Source: Acidobacteriota bacterium (GTDB lineage Bacteria > Acidobacteriota > Terriglobia > Bryobacterales > Bryobacteraceae). Taken from it: a stretch of 38,518 nucleotides of DNA. The stretch is from contig JAPKYX010000096.1 in assembly GCA_026394075.1 (NCBI GenBank), forward strand, positions 1 to 38,518, in the 5' to 3' direction. Below, piece after piece: positions 18,091-26,375 of the stretch. Under the pieces are notes generated by a model that was not told the DNA's origin, did no database searches, and saw only the letters and a program-made list of their open reading frames with translations. Both the position numbers and the translations under genes were made by a program. Every line of letters starts with the position of its first letter. Position 1 is the first letter of the stretch.

Positions 18091-20018
18091 GCGGTTACTC
18101 GTTCACCAGTTCGCGCAGTGCGGCCGCGATGGTCTCGACCGTCGGAGATGCCATGTAGACGGCGGATGGGTGCATCGAGATCGTCAAAGCCAGCATCGGC
18201 GACGGCGGCGGAGATCTCCGCAGTGAGGCCGCAGGGGCCAAAGGCTTCATCGATCACCAGCAGCCGCCCGGTCTTGCGGACCGAGGCGAGAATGGCGGCG
18301 GTGTCCAGCGGTGAAACGGTGCGCGGATCCAGTACCTCAATGGAGATGCCTTGCGCCGCTAGTTCATGGGCCGCGGCCAGCGCTCGTGGCACCATCGCCC
18401 CAATCGCGACGGCGGTGGCGTGCGTGCCCTCACGATGTAGACGGGCTTGGCCGAAGGGGATCTCGTAGTCACCAGCGGGGACGGGGCCCTTTGCAGAGAG
18501 CAGTTCGCGGGGTTCCAGGAACAGCACCGGGTCCTGCGAGCGCAGCGCATGGGTCAGCAGGCCTTTGGCATCGTAGGGCGTGGCGGGCACGACGACGCGT
18601 AAGCCCGGGATGTGGCTGTAGATGGAATGGTAGCTGCCGGAATGATGCGTGGCCGCGGCGTGGCCGATGCCGATGCAGCCGCGCAACAGCACCGGCATCT
18701 TCAGGCGTCCGCTGCTCATGTACTGCATCTTGGCGATCTGGTTGATCACTTCACCAAAGGCGTCGTTGATGAAGTCGATGAACATGAAGTCGACGATCGG
18801 GCGCGTGCCGGTCATGGCCGCGCCTCCGGCCAGGCCGACGAAGCCGCGTTCGCAGATGGGTGTGTCCCGCAGGCGTTGGGGTCCGTACTTGGCGTAGAGC
18901 CCGACGGTGGTGCCGAAGTTGCCGCCGCGCACTCCGATGCCTTCGCCGAGCACGAAGATGCCGGGGTTGGCGGCCATCTCGTGGTCCAGCGCTTCGAGGG
19001 TGGCGGCGGAGTACGAGATCGCTCTCTCTTCGGTGGCGACCTCGGGCTCGGCGGGTGGTGGAGGAGCGGACGCATAGACGTGCGTGGCGGCGTCGGCGGG
19101 GTCGGGCCAGGGAGACTGCTCCGCTGCCGTGCCCGCAGATTGCACAGTGGCCGTTACCTCCGCATCGATCGCATCCAGAGTCTCGGGCAGCGTGCCAGTT
19201 TCCTGCAGCACGGCGCGGTAGCGCTTGATGGGGCAACGCTCCCGCCACGCCGCCACTTCTTCGCGCGTGCGGTAGGTGTAGTCGCCCATGCCTTCTGAAT
19301 GCGGGCGCGTGCGGTAAGTGAGGCACTCCAGCAGCGTGGGTCCAGCGCCGCTGCGGGCACGCTGAATGGCTTCGCCTGCGGCGGCGGCGATGGCCACCAC
19401 ATCGTTGCCGTCCAGCTTCACTCCCGGTAGGCCATACCCGGCCGCACGACCGGCCACGTCGGGATTACCGGCCGCATAGGCGAACGGAACTTCGGTGGCG
19501 AACTGGTTGTTCTCGCAGACGAACAACACGGGCAGTTTCCAGATGGCGGCCATGTTCAGGCCTTCATGAAAGGCTCCGTTGTTCACTGCGCCATCCCCGA
19601 AGAAGGCTACAGCGATCTGGTCGGACTTGAGGAGCTGAAAGCTGTAGCCCGCGCCGGTGGCCTGCAGGATGCAAGGGCCGACGATGCCGCTGGTGCCCAT
19701 CATGCCGATCTCAGGTGAGAACAGGTGCATCGATCCGCCGCGGCCTCGCGAGCAACCGCCGGTGCGTCCGAACAGTTCGGCCATCAGTTCAAACGGCGGC
19801 ATGCCTTTGGCCAGTGCGTGGCCGTGCCCACGATGTGTTGAGAAGATGGCATCGCGCGGCGTCAGGTGCGCGCACACGCCCGTGGCGATGGCTTCCTGGC
19901 CGACGTAGGTGTGGCAGGCACCGTGGACCAGGCCACGGGCATGGCTGCGGGCGAGCTGCTCTTCGGTGGTCCGGATCAGCTGCATGGTCCGGTAGAGATA
20001 GGTTTGCTGTGGTGTCAT
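18021..20018 (-). CDS. Fused E1alpha-E1beta 2-oxoacid/acetoin-type dehydrogenase (C-terminus apparently frameshifted)
   Basis: Thiamine-diphosphate E1 with both subunits in one chain; 665 residues as read. E1alpha occupies about 1-290, with HRGHGHALA and the ThDP motif from GDG (141-143) to ENN (169-171). An Ala/Pro/Glu linker (about 298-332) joins E1beta (about 333-620: LGEGIGVRGGNFGT, ICERGFVGLAGGAAMTGTRP, HHSGSYHS). The start ATG 20018 overlaps the SDR stop by four bases (ATGA). As read, the last 45 residues become Arg-rich and run 70 bases into the E2 gene. In the next frame the 3' end encodes a typical E1beta tail (MASPTVETIAAALREL) and stops at 18095, four bases before E2. I infer a frameshifting deletion or sequence error near 18150-18176. 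Substrate class uncertain. Confidence 0.88.
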   Translation of the reverse strand: MTPQQTYLYRTMQLIRTTEEQLARSHARGLVHGACHTYVGQEAIATGVCAHLTPRDAIFSTHRGHGHALAKGMPPFELMAELFGRTGGCSRGRGGSMHLFSPEIGMMGTSGIVGPCILQATGAGYSFQLLKSDQIAVAFFGDGAVNNGAFHEGLNMAAIWKLPVLFVCENNQFATEVPFAYAAGNPDVAGRAAGYGLPGVKLDGNDVVAIAAAAGEAIQRARSGAGPTLLECLTYRTRPHSEGMGDYTYRTREEVAAWRERCPIKRYRAVLQETGTLPETLDAIDAEVTATVQSAGTAAEQSPWPDPADAATHVYASAPPPPAEPEVATEERAISYSAATLEALDHEMAANPGIFVLGEGIGVRGGNFGTTVGLYAKYGPQRLRDTPICERGFVGLAGGAAMTGTRPIVDFMFIDFINDAFGEVINQIAKMQYMSSGRLKMPVLLRGCIGIGHAAATHHSGSYHSIYSHIPGLRVVVPATPYDAKGLLTHALRSQDPVLFLEPRELLSAKGPVPAGDYEIPFGQARLHREGTHATAVAIGAMVPRALAAAHELAAQGISIEVLDPRTVSPLDTAAILASVRKTGRLLVIDEAFGPCGLTAEISAAVADAGFDDLDAPIRRLHGISDGRDHRGRTARTGERVTAWPLRSPFRAWAGPWRKACLPAG
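18095..18176 (-). other. Out-of-frame segment encoding the expected E1beta C-terminus
   Basis: Read one frame over from the E1 gene, this stretch gives a typical family ending with PTVETIAAALREL and a TAA at 18095-18097. The two frames must join around 18150-18176, where DAPIRRLH in one frame overlaps HPSAVYM in the other. A small deletion that fused two similar stretches would explain it. Confidence 0.7.
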
Positions 20019-20827
20019 GCGGACACCTCGGCGCGGTGCCGGACGGAGCCGCCGCCGTTCAAGGCGAGGTTGCCGCCGTCCATTGGGATCAGCGCTCCGG
20101 TGATCCAGCGGGAGGCGTCGGAGGCCAGCAGTACGGCCAAGCCTCGGATGTCGTCGGGGTGGCCGAAGCGTCCGGCCGGGATGCCGCTTAAGAATTGATC
20201 GCGCAATGCGGGCGCCTCCGCGATGCGCTTCTCCAGGCCCGGATTCAACACTTGCGCCGGCAGGATGGCATTCACGCGGACACCGTGTCCGGACCATTCC
20301 GTGCTCAGCTCACGCGTCATCTGCGCGACGGCGCCCATCGCCATGCTGTAGGCGATATGGCCGCGGCCCAGTGCCGTCACGCTGGCCAGTGAGCCGATGT
20401 TGACGATGCTGCCTTGTCCTGCCGCCAGCATGCGCCGCCCCGCTTCCTGGCAGGCACAGAAGCGGCCTAGCACCAGGTTGCGCCACACTTGCTCAACATC
20501 TTCGAGCGAGATATCTTCGGGTGCGCCCAGCACCGCTTCGCCCGCCACATTGCCCAAAAAGTCGATGCGCCCGAAATCACTATCGACGCGGCGGAACAGG
20601 GCTCTCACTGCGGTGGGGTCGGAGATGTCGTGCACGGCCCATTCCGCGCGCCCGCCCTGTGCGGTGATGGTGGCGGCCGTCTCGCGAACGCCCGCTTCAT
20701 TGCGATCCACCAGCATCAGGCTGGCACCGGCTTCCGCCAAGGCGAGCGACATCGCGCGGCCCATGCCTTGGGCGGCGCCGGTCACCACGGCTACTTTGCC
20801 GGAAAGGTCAAATAGCGATGAGGTCAT
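20015..20827 (-). CDS. SDR-family oxidoreductase with Met in place of the catalytic Lys
   Basis: A 270-residue classical short-chain dehydrogenase. The NAD(P)-binding motif TGAAQGMG is at 16-23, D41 at the end of strand 2 favours NAD, and the conserved helix Asn is N117. Catalytic S146 is in VNIGSLAS and Y160 in HIAYSMAMGAV. The YxxxK lysine is Met164 (codon ATG at 20336-20338), one base from the AAG lysine codon, so activity would be severely impaired if this is real. C-terminal family motif ALIPMDGG is present. It is the second gene of the MFS-SDR-E1-E2 unit, 38 bases after the transporter and overlapping E1 by four bases. The expected role is oxidising a hydroxy acid or alcohol to the keto substrate of E1; that is inference. 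Confidence 0.9.
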   Translation of the reverse strand: MTSSLFDLSGKVAVVTGAAQGMGRAMSLALAEAGASLMLVDRNEAGVRETAATITAQGGRAEWAVHDISDPTAVRALFRRVDSDFGRIDFLGNVAGEAVLGAPEDISLEDVEQVWRNLVLGRFCACQEAGRRMLAAGQGSIVNIGSLASVTALGRGHIAYSMAMGAVAQMTRELSTEWSGHGVRVNAILPAQVLNPGLEKRIAEAPALRDQFLSGIPAGRFGHPDDIRGLAVLLASDASRWITGALIPMDGGNLALNGGGSVRHRAEVSA

Positions 20828-20865
20828 AGTGTTGAAGAGCTTTGATCATATGTGAGCGCGGCGGA

Positions 20866-22173
20866 TCAGTGGGTGGCCCGTGCCGGTCGCGCGGCCGCTT
20901 CCCGGCTGACGCGCACTTGGCTGACGATCAGGCCGCCCAGCAGGTAGCAGCTGGCCAGCAGCATCAGGCCTTGCAGGTCGCTCATGCCGCGCCCGCGCAT
21001 CCACCCAAAGACGTGGTTGCCCAGATACCCGGCCAGGTTGGCAAACATGTTGATGAAGCCGATACTGGCGGCGGCGGCTGAGGCGGTCAAAGTAGCCGTG
21101 GGCAGTGCCCAGAAGGGCGGAGGCCAGGACTGCGCCACCAGGCCGGTCAACAACAGCCAGGCGATCACCAGCCAGACGGGTTGTCCAGGAATGGTGCTGG
21201 CCGCCAGCAGACAACCGGCCAAGACCTGGCCCGCGATGCAGTGCCATTTGCGATCGCCCGTACGGTCTGACGAATAGCCAGAGACGATGACGCCGACGAG
21301 GCCGCACAAGTAGAACAAGCCGCTGATCAGCAGCGTTGACCGGTCAGAGCCGCCGGAGATGCTCTTCACCGTGGTGGGCAGCCAGAAGGTGAGGGCGTAG
21401 CCGCCCAGGTTAGTCGCGAAGATACCGAGCGCGAGTAGCCAAACGTTGCGCTGCCGCAGGGCCGCAAAGACGCTCACCTTGCCCGCCGCTTCCTTGGCCG
21501 CGGCCTCCTGTGCGAGCACGCCTTCCAGGTGGTCGCGCTCCTGCGGGGTCAGCCAGCGGGCGTCGCGCGGACGGTCCGTCATGACGAAGAGCGTGACGAT
21601 GCCAAGGACCACGGCCGGCAGGCCCTCAACGATGAACAGCCACTGCCAGCCGGCGAGGTTGAACCAATGGACATCCAGCAGCAAGCCAGAGAGCGGCGCG
21701 CCGATGGCGAGGCTGAAGGGAATGGCCACCACCAGTCCAGACATCGCCCGGGCGCGTTCGCGGGCGGGGAACCAGTGCGTGAAGTAAACGATGATGCCGG
21801 GGAAGAAGCCGGCTTCCGCCACACCCAACAGGAAACGGATGCTGTAGAACTCAGTTGGCGTCGTCACAAAGGCGGTGGCGGCGGAGATGAGGCCCCAGGT
21901 GATCAGGATGCGGGCGAACCATTTGCGGGCACTCCAGCGTTCCACCAGCAGCGCGCCGGGGATCTCAAGAATCAGGTAGCCGATGAAGAAAATGCCGATG
22001 CCTAAGCCAAATACCTCGTCGGAAAAGCGCAGGTCCTGCTGCATGCGAAGCTTCGCGAAGCCCACGTTGGCGCGGTCCAGGTAGGCGACCAGATAGAGCA
22101 GCACCACCAGCGGCAAGATGCGCCAGCTCACTTTGCGGCGCAGCGCGGCGGCCTGTATGGGGTCGAGCATCAT
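20866..22173 (-). CDS. MFS transporter, anion:cation symporter (ACS) family-like
   Basis: A 435-residue inner-membrane major facilitator with about 12 hydrophobic helices. The first helix ends in YLDRANVGFAKLRM, the signature of the ACS branch that imports hexuronates, galactonate, phthalate or other organic anions by proton symport. The helix 2-3 loop and FLLGVAEAGFFPGIIVYFTHWFP are also characteristic, as is the central charged loop (TDRPRDARWLTPQERDHLEG). ATG 22173 is followed at once by a second ATG; the open frame extends upstream, but without family similarity. It is the first gene of the six-gene minus-strand unit, so it probably brings in the compound, or its precursor, used by the SDR and E1/E2 enzymes. 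Confidence 0.92.
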   Translation of the reverse strand: MMLDPIQAAALRRKVSWRILPLVVLLYLVAYLDRANVGFAKLRMQQDLRFSDEVFGLGIGIFFIGYLILEIPGALLVERWSARKWFARILITWGLISAATAFVTTPTEFYSIRFLLGVAEAGFFPGIIVYFTHWFPARERARAMSGLVVAIPFSLAIGAPLSGLLLDVHWFNLAGWQWLFIVEGLPAVVLGIVTLFVMTDRPRDARWLTPQERDHLEGVLAQEAAAKEAAGKVSVFAALRQRNVWLLALGIFATNLGGYALTFWLPTTVKSISGGSDRSTLLISGLFYLCGLVGVIVSGYSSDRTGDRKWHCIAGQVLAGCLLAASTIPGQPVWLVIAWLLLTGLVAQSWPPPFWALPTATLTASAAAASIGFINMFANLAGYLGNHVFGWMRGRGMSDLQGLMLLASCYLLGGLIVSQVRVSREAAARPARATH

Positions 22174-22243
22174 TGGCGTGCTCGCGACGATATCACAGGC
22201 GGGCGTTGAATTTCGGTAAGATGCCACCAACACGGATCTGTTG
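22174..22243. promoter_or_regulatory. Shared divergent control region of two PSD1/DUF1501-containing units
   Basis: These 70 bases are the only non-coding DNA between the leftward MFS-to-DUF1501 unit and the rightward PSD1-DUF1501 pair, so both promoters must lie here or inside the genes. A weak -10-like TAAGAT (22217-22222) exists on the plus strand without a convincing -35 box. No clear operator was recognised. Confidence 0.4.
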
Positions 22244-24913
22244 ATGATGAAATGCTCGAAACGCCGAACCGGGTTGGTGCTGGCTGGCCTATGGCTGGCG
22301 AGCGCGGGCGCGCTTTCGGCCGCCGACAAAGACGACGAGTTCTTTGAGCTGCGCATCCGGCCCTTGCTGGCGACGCATTGCCAGGCTTGCCATAGCGAAG
22401 GCGGACTGGGCAATCTGCGCCTGGATTCGCGCGAAGCGGTGCTGAAGGGTGGCAAGTCTGGCGTGGTGGTGGTGCCGGGCAAGCCGGAAGAGAGCCTGCT
22501 GATGCAGGCGGTGCGGCGGACGCACATCCGGCTGAAGATGCCTCCCGTGGGCGCACTGACCGGAGAAGAGATCGCCGCGTTGGGTGAGTGGATCCAGCGT
22601 GGTGTGCCTTGGCCGGTGAAGACGGGTCCGGCGGTGGTCTCCGCGAAAGTCATCACGGACGCGGAGCGAGCCTTCTGGTCATTTCAGCCCGTCAAGAAAC
22701 CGGCTCTTCCGGCGGTGAAAGCGGCGGCGTGGCCGAAGACGGACGTAGATCGTTTTGTGTTGGCGAAGCTGGAGGCGGCACAGTTGAAGCCCGCCGTTGC
22801 GGCGGACAAGCGGACCTGGGCGCGGCGCGTGACGCTGGACTTGACGGGCCTGCCGCCCGCCCCCGAGGACGTGGACGCGTTCATCAAGGACACTTCGCCC
22901 GACGCCAAACAGAAACTGGTGGACCGGCTGCTGGCCTCGCCGCACTATGGCGAACGCTGGGCGCGGCACTGGCTGGACTTGGCCCGGTACTCCGATGGCC
23001 AGCTGGCAGCTGATCACGATACTCCATTGCCCAACGCCTGGCGCTATCGCGACTGGGTCGTGGAGGCGTTTAATCAGGATCTGCCTTACAACACTTTCGC
23101 GAAAGCCCAGATTGCCGCTGACCTGCTGCCGGAGACCGCGGCTCATCGCGCCGGGCTGGGCTTTCAGGCGCTGTCGAGCGGGGCCAATGATCAGGTGGAT
23201 GTCACCACCAAAGTGTTTTTGGGGATGACGGTGGGCTGTGCGCAATGCCACGACCACAAGTACGATCCGATCCAGACCAAGGACTACTATTCGTTGCTCG
23301 GCATCTTCAGCAGTTCGCCCTCCGCGCCGCACCCACTGGTGCCGGCCACGGAAGTGGAGCGCTACAAGGCGCAGAAAGCCAAGATCGACGCGCTGAAGGA
23401 GACCCTGGCCGACTACCTGACTGATCAAGGCAAACAGCTGGTGGACCTACAGGCGCGCGATACGGCGCGGTACCTGACGGCGGTGTTTGCAAATCAGAAC
23501 GAAGTGGCGGGCCTCGATACCGCGACGCTCGCGCGATGGAAGACGTACCTGGCCAACCGCGCCGACAAGGAACATCCGTATTTGAAGTCCTGGTATGAGC
23601 TGATCGACAGCAAGCCCACCGAGGCGCAAGTGCAGGCTGAGGCCGCCCGCTACCAGCAGTTCGTGCTGGAGCTGCTGGATGAAGCCAAGGAAGTGGATGA
23701 CAAGAACTACGTCGCTTTCGGCGGCAAGAAGGGACTGAAGAACGAGAACACGCGGCAGTACACCAACATCGTGTCGCTGCCGGTGTTGAAGTTCTATCAG
23801 TGGCGCGAGCTTGCCAATGGTCCGTACAACATCGACGGGTTCAAGGCTCCGGCGGGCGTGCTCTACCGTTCCCATGCTGAGGTGCGGCCCTACCTGGGTG
23901 GTTTGGCGAAGCAGTATGTTGAGCGCCTGGACGCCGAGATTGCGGCGCTCGAAAAGGAGCTGCCGCCGATGTATCCGTTCCTCCATTCGGTGGAGGAAGC
24001 GGCCAAGCCAGCGGATATTCCGGTGGCGCTGCGGGGCGACCCGAAGACCCCGGGTGAGATCGCACCGCGGCGTTTTCTGCAAGTGCTCAGCCGCAGTGAG
24101 GGTTCGGCGTACACGCAGGGCAGTGGACGGGCACCGCTCGCCGAGGCGATTGCCAGCACTTCCAACCCGCTGACCGCTCGGGTGATGGTGAACCGCATCT
24201 GGCAGCATCACTTTGGGCAAGGCCTTGTCCGCACGCCATCCAACTTCGGCCGCATGGGCGAGCGGCCCACGCATCCGGAACTACTGGACTTTCTGGCGGC
24301 GCGGTTTATCGAGTCGGGTTGGAGCGTCAAGGCGATCCATCGCGAGATTCTCCTGTCGAGCAGCTACGCGCAATCGACCAGCAATCCGGCGGCGATGGAA
24401 AAGGATGCCGACAACAAGCTGCTGTCACGCTTCCAATTGCTGCACCGGCTGGACATGGAGACATTGCGTGATTCGGTGTTGGCCGTGAGCGGACGGTTGG
24501 ACGCGAAGGTGGGCGGCGCTCCGGCGGTGTTAAGTGACACGAATCCACGACGGTCGCTTTATCTGACTGTCAGCCGGACGCGCCTTGACCCGACGATGGC
24601 GCTGTTCGATTTCCCCGATGCCAATACGTCCACCGATGCACGCCCGGTCACTGCGGGGCCGTTGCAGGGGCTCTACTGGTTGAACAGCAAGTTTGTCGCG
24701 CAGCAGGCACAGGCCTTGCATGAGAGGCTGCTGAAGGAGGCGGGCAATACGGCGAAGGCTCGTATCGAACGGGCGTATCAGCTGCTCTATAGCCGGCCGC
24801 CGGATTCTGAAGAGTTGCGAATCGGGATAGAATTCACTCAACCGGGCGCGAAGGCATGGCCGGTCTATTTGCAGACCCTGCTGAGCTCCGGCGAATTTGC
24901 GAGCGTGAACTAA
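22244..24913 (+). CDS. PSD1 and planctomycete cytochrome c domain protein (DUF1549/DUF1553), two CxxCH motifs
   Basis: An 889-residue exported protein of the same family as the one at 14068-16842. It has a signal peptide (LVLAGLWLASAGALSAADKD), one N-terminal heme motif CQACH (46-50) with a GGKSG repeat and the ligand-like region LKMPPVGALTG, and DUF1549 from about 168 (VDRFVLAKLEAAQ) with a second heme-like motif [14 protein letters not shown] Lys/Glu-rich middle and C-terminal DUF1553 ([38 protein letters not shown]) follow. It has one N-terminal cytochrome module where its neighbour has two. Start ATG 22244 or 22247; TTG 22241 is also in frame. It is followed after four bases by its DUF1501 partner. 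Confidence 0.93.
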   Translation: MMKCSKRRTGLVLAGLWLASAGALSAADKDDEFFELRIRPLLATHCQACHSEGGLGNLRLDSREAVLKGGKSGVVVVPGKPEESLLMQAVRRTHIRLKMPPVGALTGEEIAALGEWIQRGVPWPVKTGPAVVSAKVITDAERAFWSFQPVKKPALPAVKAAAWPKTDVDRFVLAKLEAAQLKPAVAADKRTWARRVTLDLTGLPPAPEDVDAFIKDTSPDAKQKLVDRLLASPHYGERWARHWLDLARYSDGQLAADHDTPLPNAWRYRDWVVEAFNQDLPYNTFAKAQIAADLLPETAAHRAGLGFQALSSGANDQVDVTTKVFLGMTVGCAQCHDHKYDPIQTKDYYSLLGIFSSSPSAPHPLVPATEVERYKAQKAKIDALKETLADYLTDQGKQLVDLQARDTARYLTAVFANQNEVAGLDTATLARWKTYLANRADKEHPYLKSWYELIDSKPTEAQVQAEAARYQQFVLELLDEAKEVDDKNYVAFGGKKGLKNENTRQYTNIVSLPVLKFYQWRELANGPYNIDGFKAPAGVLYRSHAEVRPYLGGLAKQYVERLDAEIAALEKELPPMYPFLHSVEEAAKPADIPVALRGDPKTPGEIAPRRFLQVLSRSEGSAYTQGSGRAPLAEAIASTSNPLTARVMVNRIWQHHFGQGLVRTPSNFGRMGERPTHPELLDFLAARFIESGWSVKAIHREILLSSSYAQSTSNPAAMEKDADNKLLSRFQLLHRLDMETLRDSVLAVSGRLDAKVGGAPAVLSDTNPRRSLYLTVSRTRLDPTMALFDFPDANTSTDARPVTAGPLQGLYWLNSKFVAQQAQALHERLLKEAGNTAKARIERAYQLLYSRPPDSEELRIGIEFTQPGAKAWPVYLQTLLSSGEFASVN

Positions 24914-24917
24914 AGCG

Positions 24918-26273
24918 ATGTTGGACCGGCGTCAGTTACTCAAAACTCTCGGTGGCGGCTTTGGCTTGGCGGGCATGCAAGGCACGCTGCAGGCGGCCAC
25001 GCGGCAGCCACATTTTGCGCCCAAGGCCAAGCACGTCATCTTTCTGTTCCTGAACGGCGGCATGTCGCAGGTGGATACCTTCGACCCCAAACCCGCCCTC
25101 GTTAAGCATGACGGTCAGCCGATGCCGGGCCCCAAGATCCGTACGGACCGCGCGAGCGGAACGCTGATGCGGTCGCCCTGGGACTTCAAGCGCTATGGCC
25201 AATCGGGGATCGAAGTCAGCGACATCTTTACGCATATCGCGAAACGGATCGACGACTTCTGCGTGGTCCGGTCGATGTATACCGAGAACGGCAACCATGG
25301 CCCATCGTTGCAGGTGATGAACTGCGGCCACCAGTTGCCGGGACGGCCTTCCATGGGCTCCTGGGTGACGTATGGCTTGGGCACGGAGAACCAGAATCTG
25401 CCGGGCTTTATTGTGTTGTGCCCGGGCTTTCCGGTGCTGGGTTCGTCGCTGTGGTCGGCGGGCTACATGCCGTCCAGCTACCAGGGCGTCCACATCCACA
25501 CCAGCGCCGTGGAGCCGGAGAAGCTGATCCAGAATTTGCGCAACGCGGACCTGACGCTGGATGAACAGAAGCACCAACTGGATCTGTTGGGTCAGTTGAA
25601 CCGCCGTTATCTGGACCGCGTGGGCGATCAGCCGAACCTGCAGAGCGCGGTCGAATCGATGGAGTCGGCCTACCGCATGCAGACCGAGGCGGGGCAGCTG
25701 TTTGATATCCGGAAGGAGCCGGAGAAGATCCGCGCCCGGTATGACATCTCCGACTTTGGGCGCGGCTGCCTGATGGCGCTGCGGCTGGTGGAATCCGGCG
25801 TCCGCATGGTGCAGATCTACTACGGCAACTTCCAGCCCTGGGACAGCCACGATGATATCCGCGTCCATGCCAAGCTGGCGCGCAATGTTGATTCGCCGAT
25901 TGCAGCGCTGGTGGAAGATCTGAAGCTGCGCGGCTTGTTCGAGGAGACGCTGATCATCATCGGCAGCGAATTTGGCCGCACGCCGATGATCCAGAATTCA
26001 GGTCTTGAAAAGCTGGGTTGCGGCCGGGACCACAATCCGCCGGCCTTTACGGTGCTGCTGGCGGGAGGCGGCATCAAGGGCGGCCAGACCTACGGGGCCA
26101 CCGACGACTTTGGGTATCAGGTGATGGAGAACAAGGTGCACGTGCATGACCTGCACGCGACCGCGCTCCATCTGCTGGGCTTTGACCACACACGATTGAC
26201 CTACCGCCACGCCGGCCGCGACTTCCGACTGACCGACGTGCACGGGCAGGTGATCAAGCCGCTGCTGGCTTAG
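24918..26273 (+). CDS. DUF1501 protein, Tat-exported (second copy)
   Basis: A 451-residue DUF1501 protein with a twin-arginine-like leader (MLDRRQLLKTLGGGFGLAGM). Family segments are VIFLFLNGGMSQVDTFDPKP, IIIGSEFGRTPM, GRDHNPPAFTVLLAGGGIKG and VHVHDLHATALHLLG. It differs from the copy at 12646-14052 in many positions, so this is an old duplication or separate acquisition and not a recent copy. It begins four bases after the stop of the PSD1-type protein, indicating translational coupling and joint function in the envelope. The gene ends in a 102-base convergent gap before the aminotransferase, where I see no clear terminator. Confidence 0.93.
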   Translation: MLDRRQLLKTLGGGFGLAGMQGTLQAATRQPHFAPKAKHVIFLFLNGGMSQVDTFDPKPALVKHDGQPMPGPKIRTDRASGTLMRSPWDFKRYGQSGIEVSDIFTHIAKRIDDFCVVRSMYTENGNHGPSLQVMNCGHQLPGRPSMGSWVTYGLGTENQNLPGFIVLCPGFPVLGSSLWSAGYMPSSYQGVHIHTSAVEPEKLIQNLRNADLTLDEQKHQLDLLGQLNRRYLDRVGDQPNLQSAVESMESAYRMQTEAGQLFDIRKEPEKIRARYDISDFGRGCLMALRLVESGVRMVQIYYGNFQPWDSHDDIRVHAKLARNVDSPIAALVEDLKLRGLFEETLIIIGSEFGRTPMIQNSGLEKLGCGRDHNPPAFTVLLAGGGIKGGQTYGATDDFGYQVMENKVHVHDLHATALHLLGFDHTRLTYRHAGRDFRLTDVHGQVIKPLLA

Positions 26274-26375
26274 GCGTCCGGTGACGGAACTCCGCGAAGA
26301 CCACTCCCTTGCGGTCGTGGCTCGGTAACGGCATCTACCCAACCGGCGCGTCCACAATCGGTTCGTTCTGTTTGG

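Noticed and set aside
20019-20297. N-terminal 93-residue extension of the E1 open frame inside the SDR gene
   Set aside because: It is Arg/Pro-rich shadow sequence. The ATGA overlap at 20015-20018 and the family start at MTPQQTYLYR mark the true start.
22174-22656. 161-residue N-terminal extension of the MFS open frame
   Set aside because: It lies antisense to the PSD1 gene and lacks transporter features. The MFS family pattern begins just after ATG 22173.
26274-26375. Possible terminator between the convergent DUF1501 and aminotransferase genes
   Set aside because: Only short imperfect CCAC/GTGG pairings with large loops were found, and there is no T-run.
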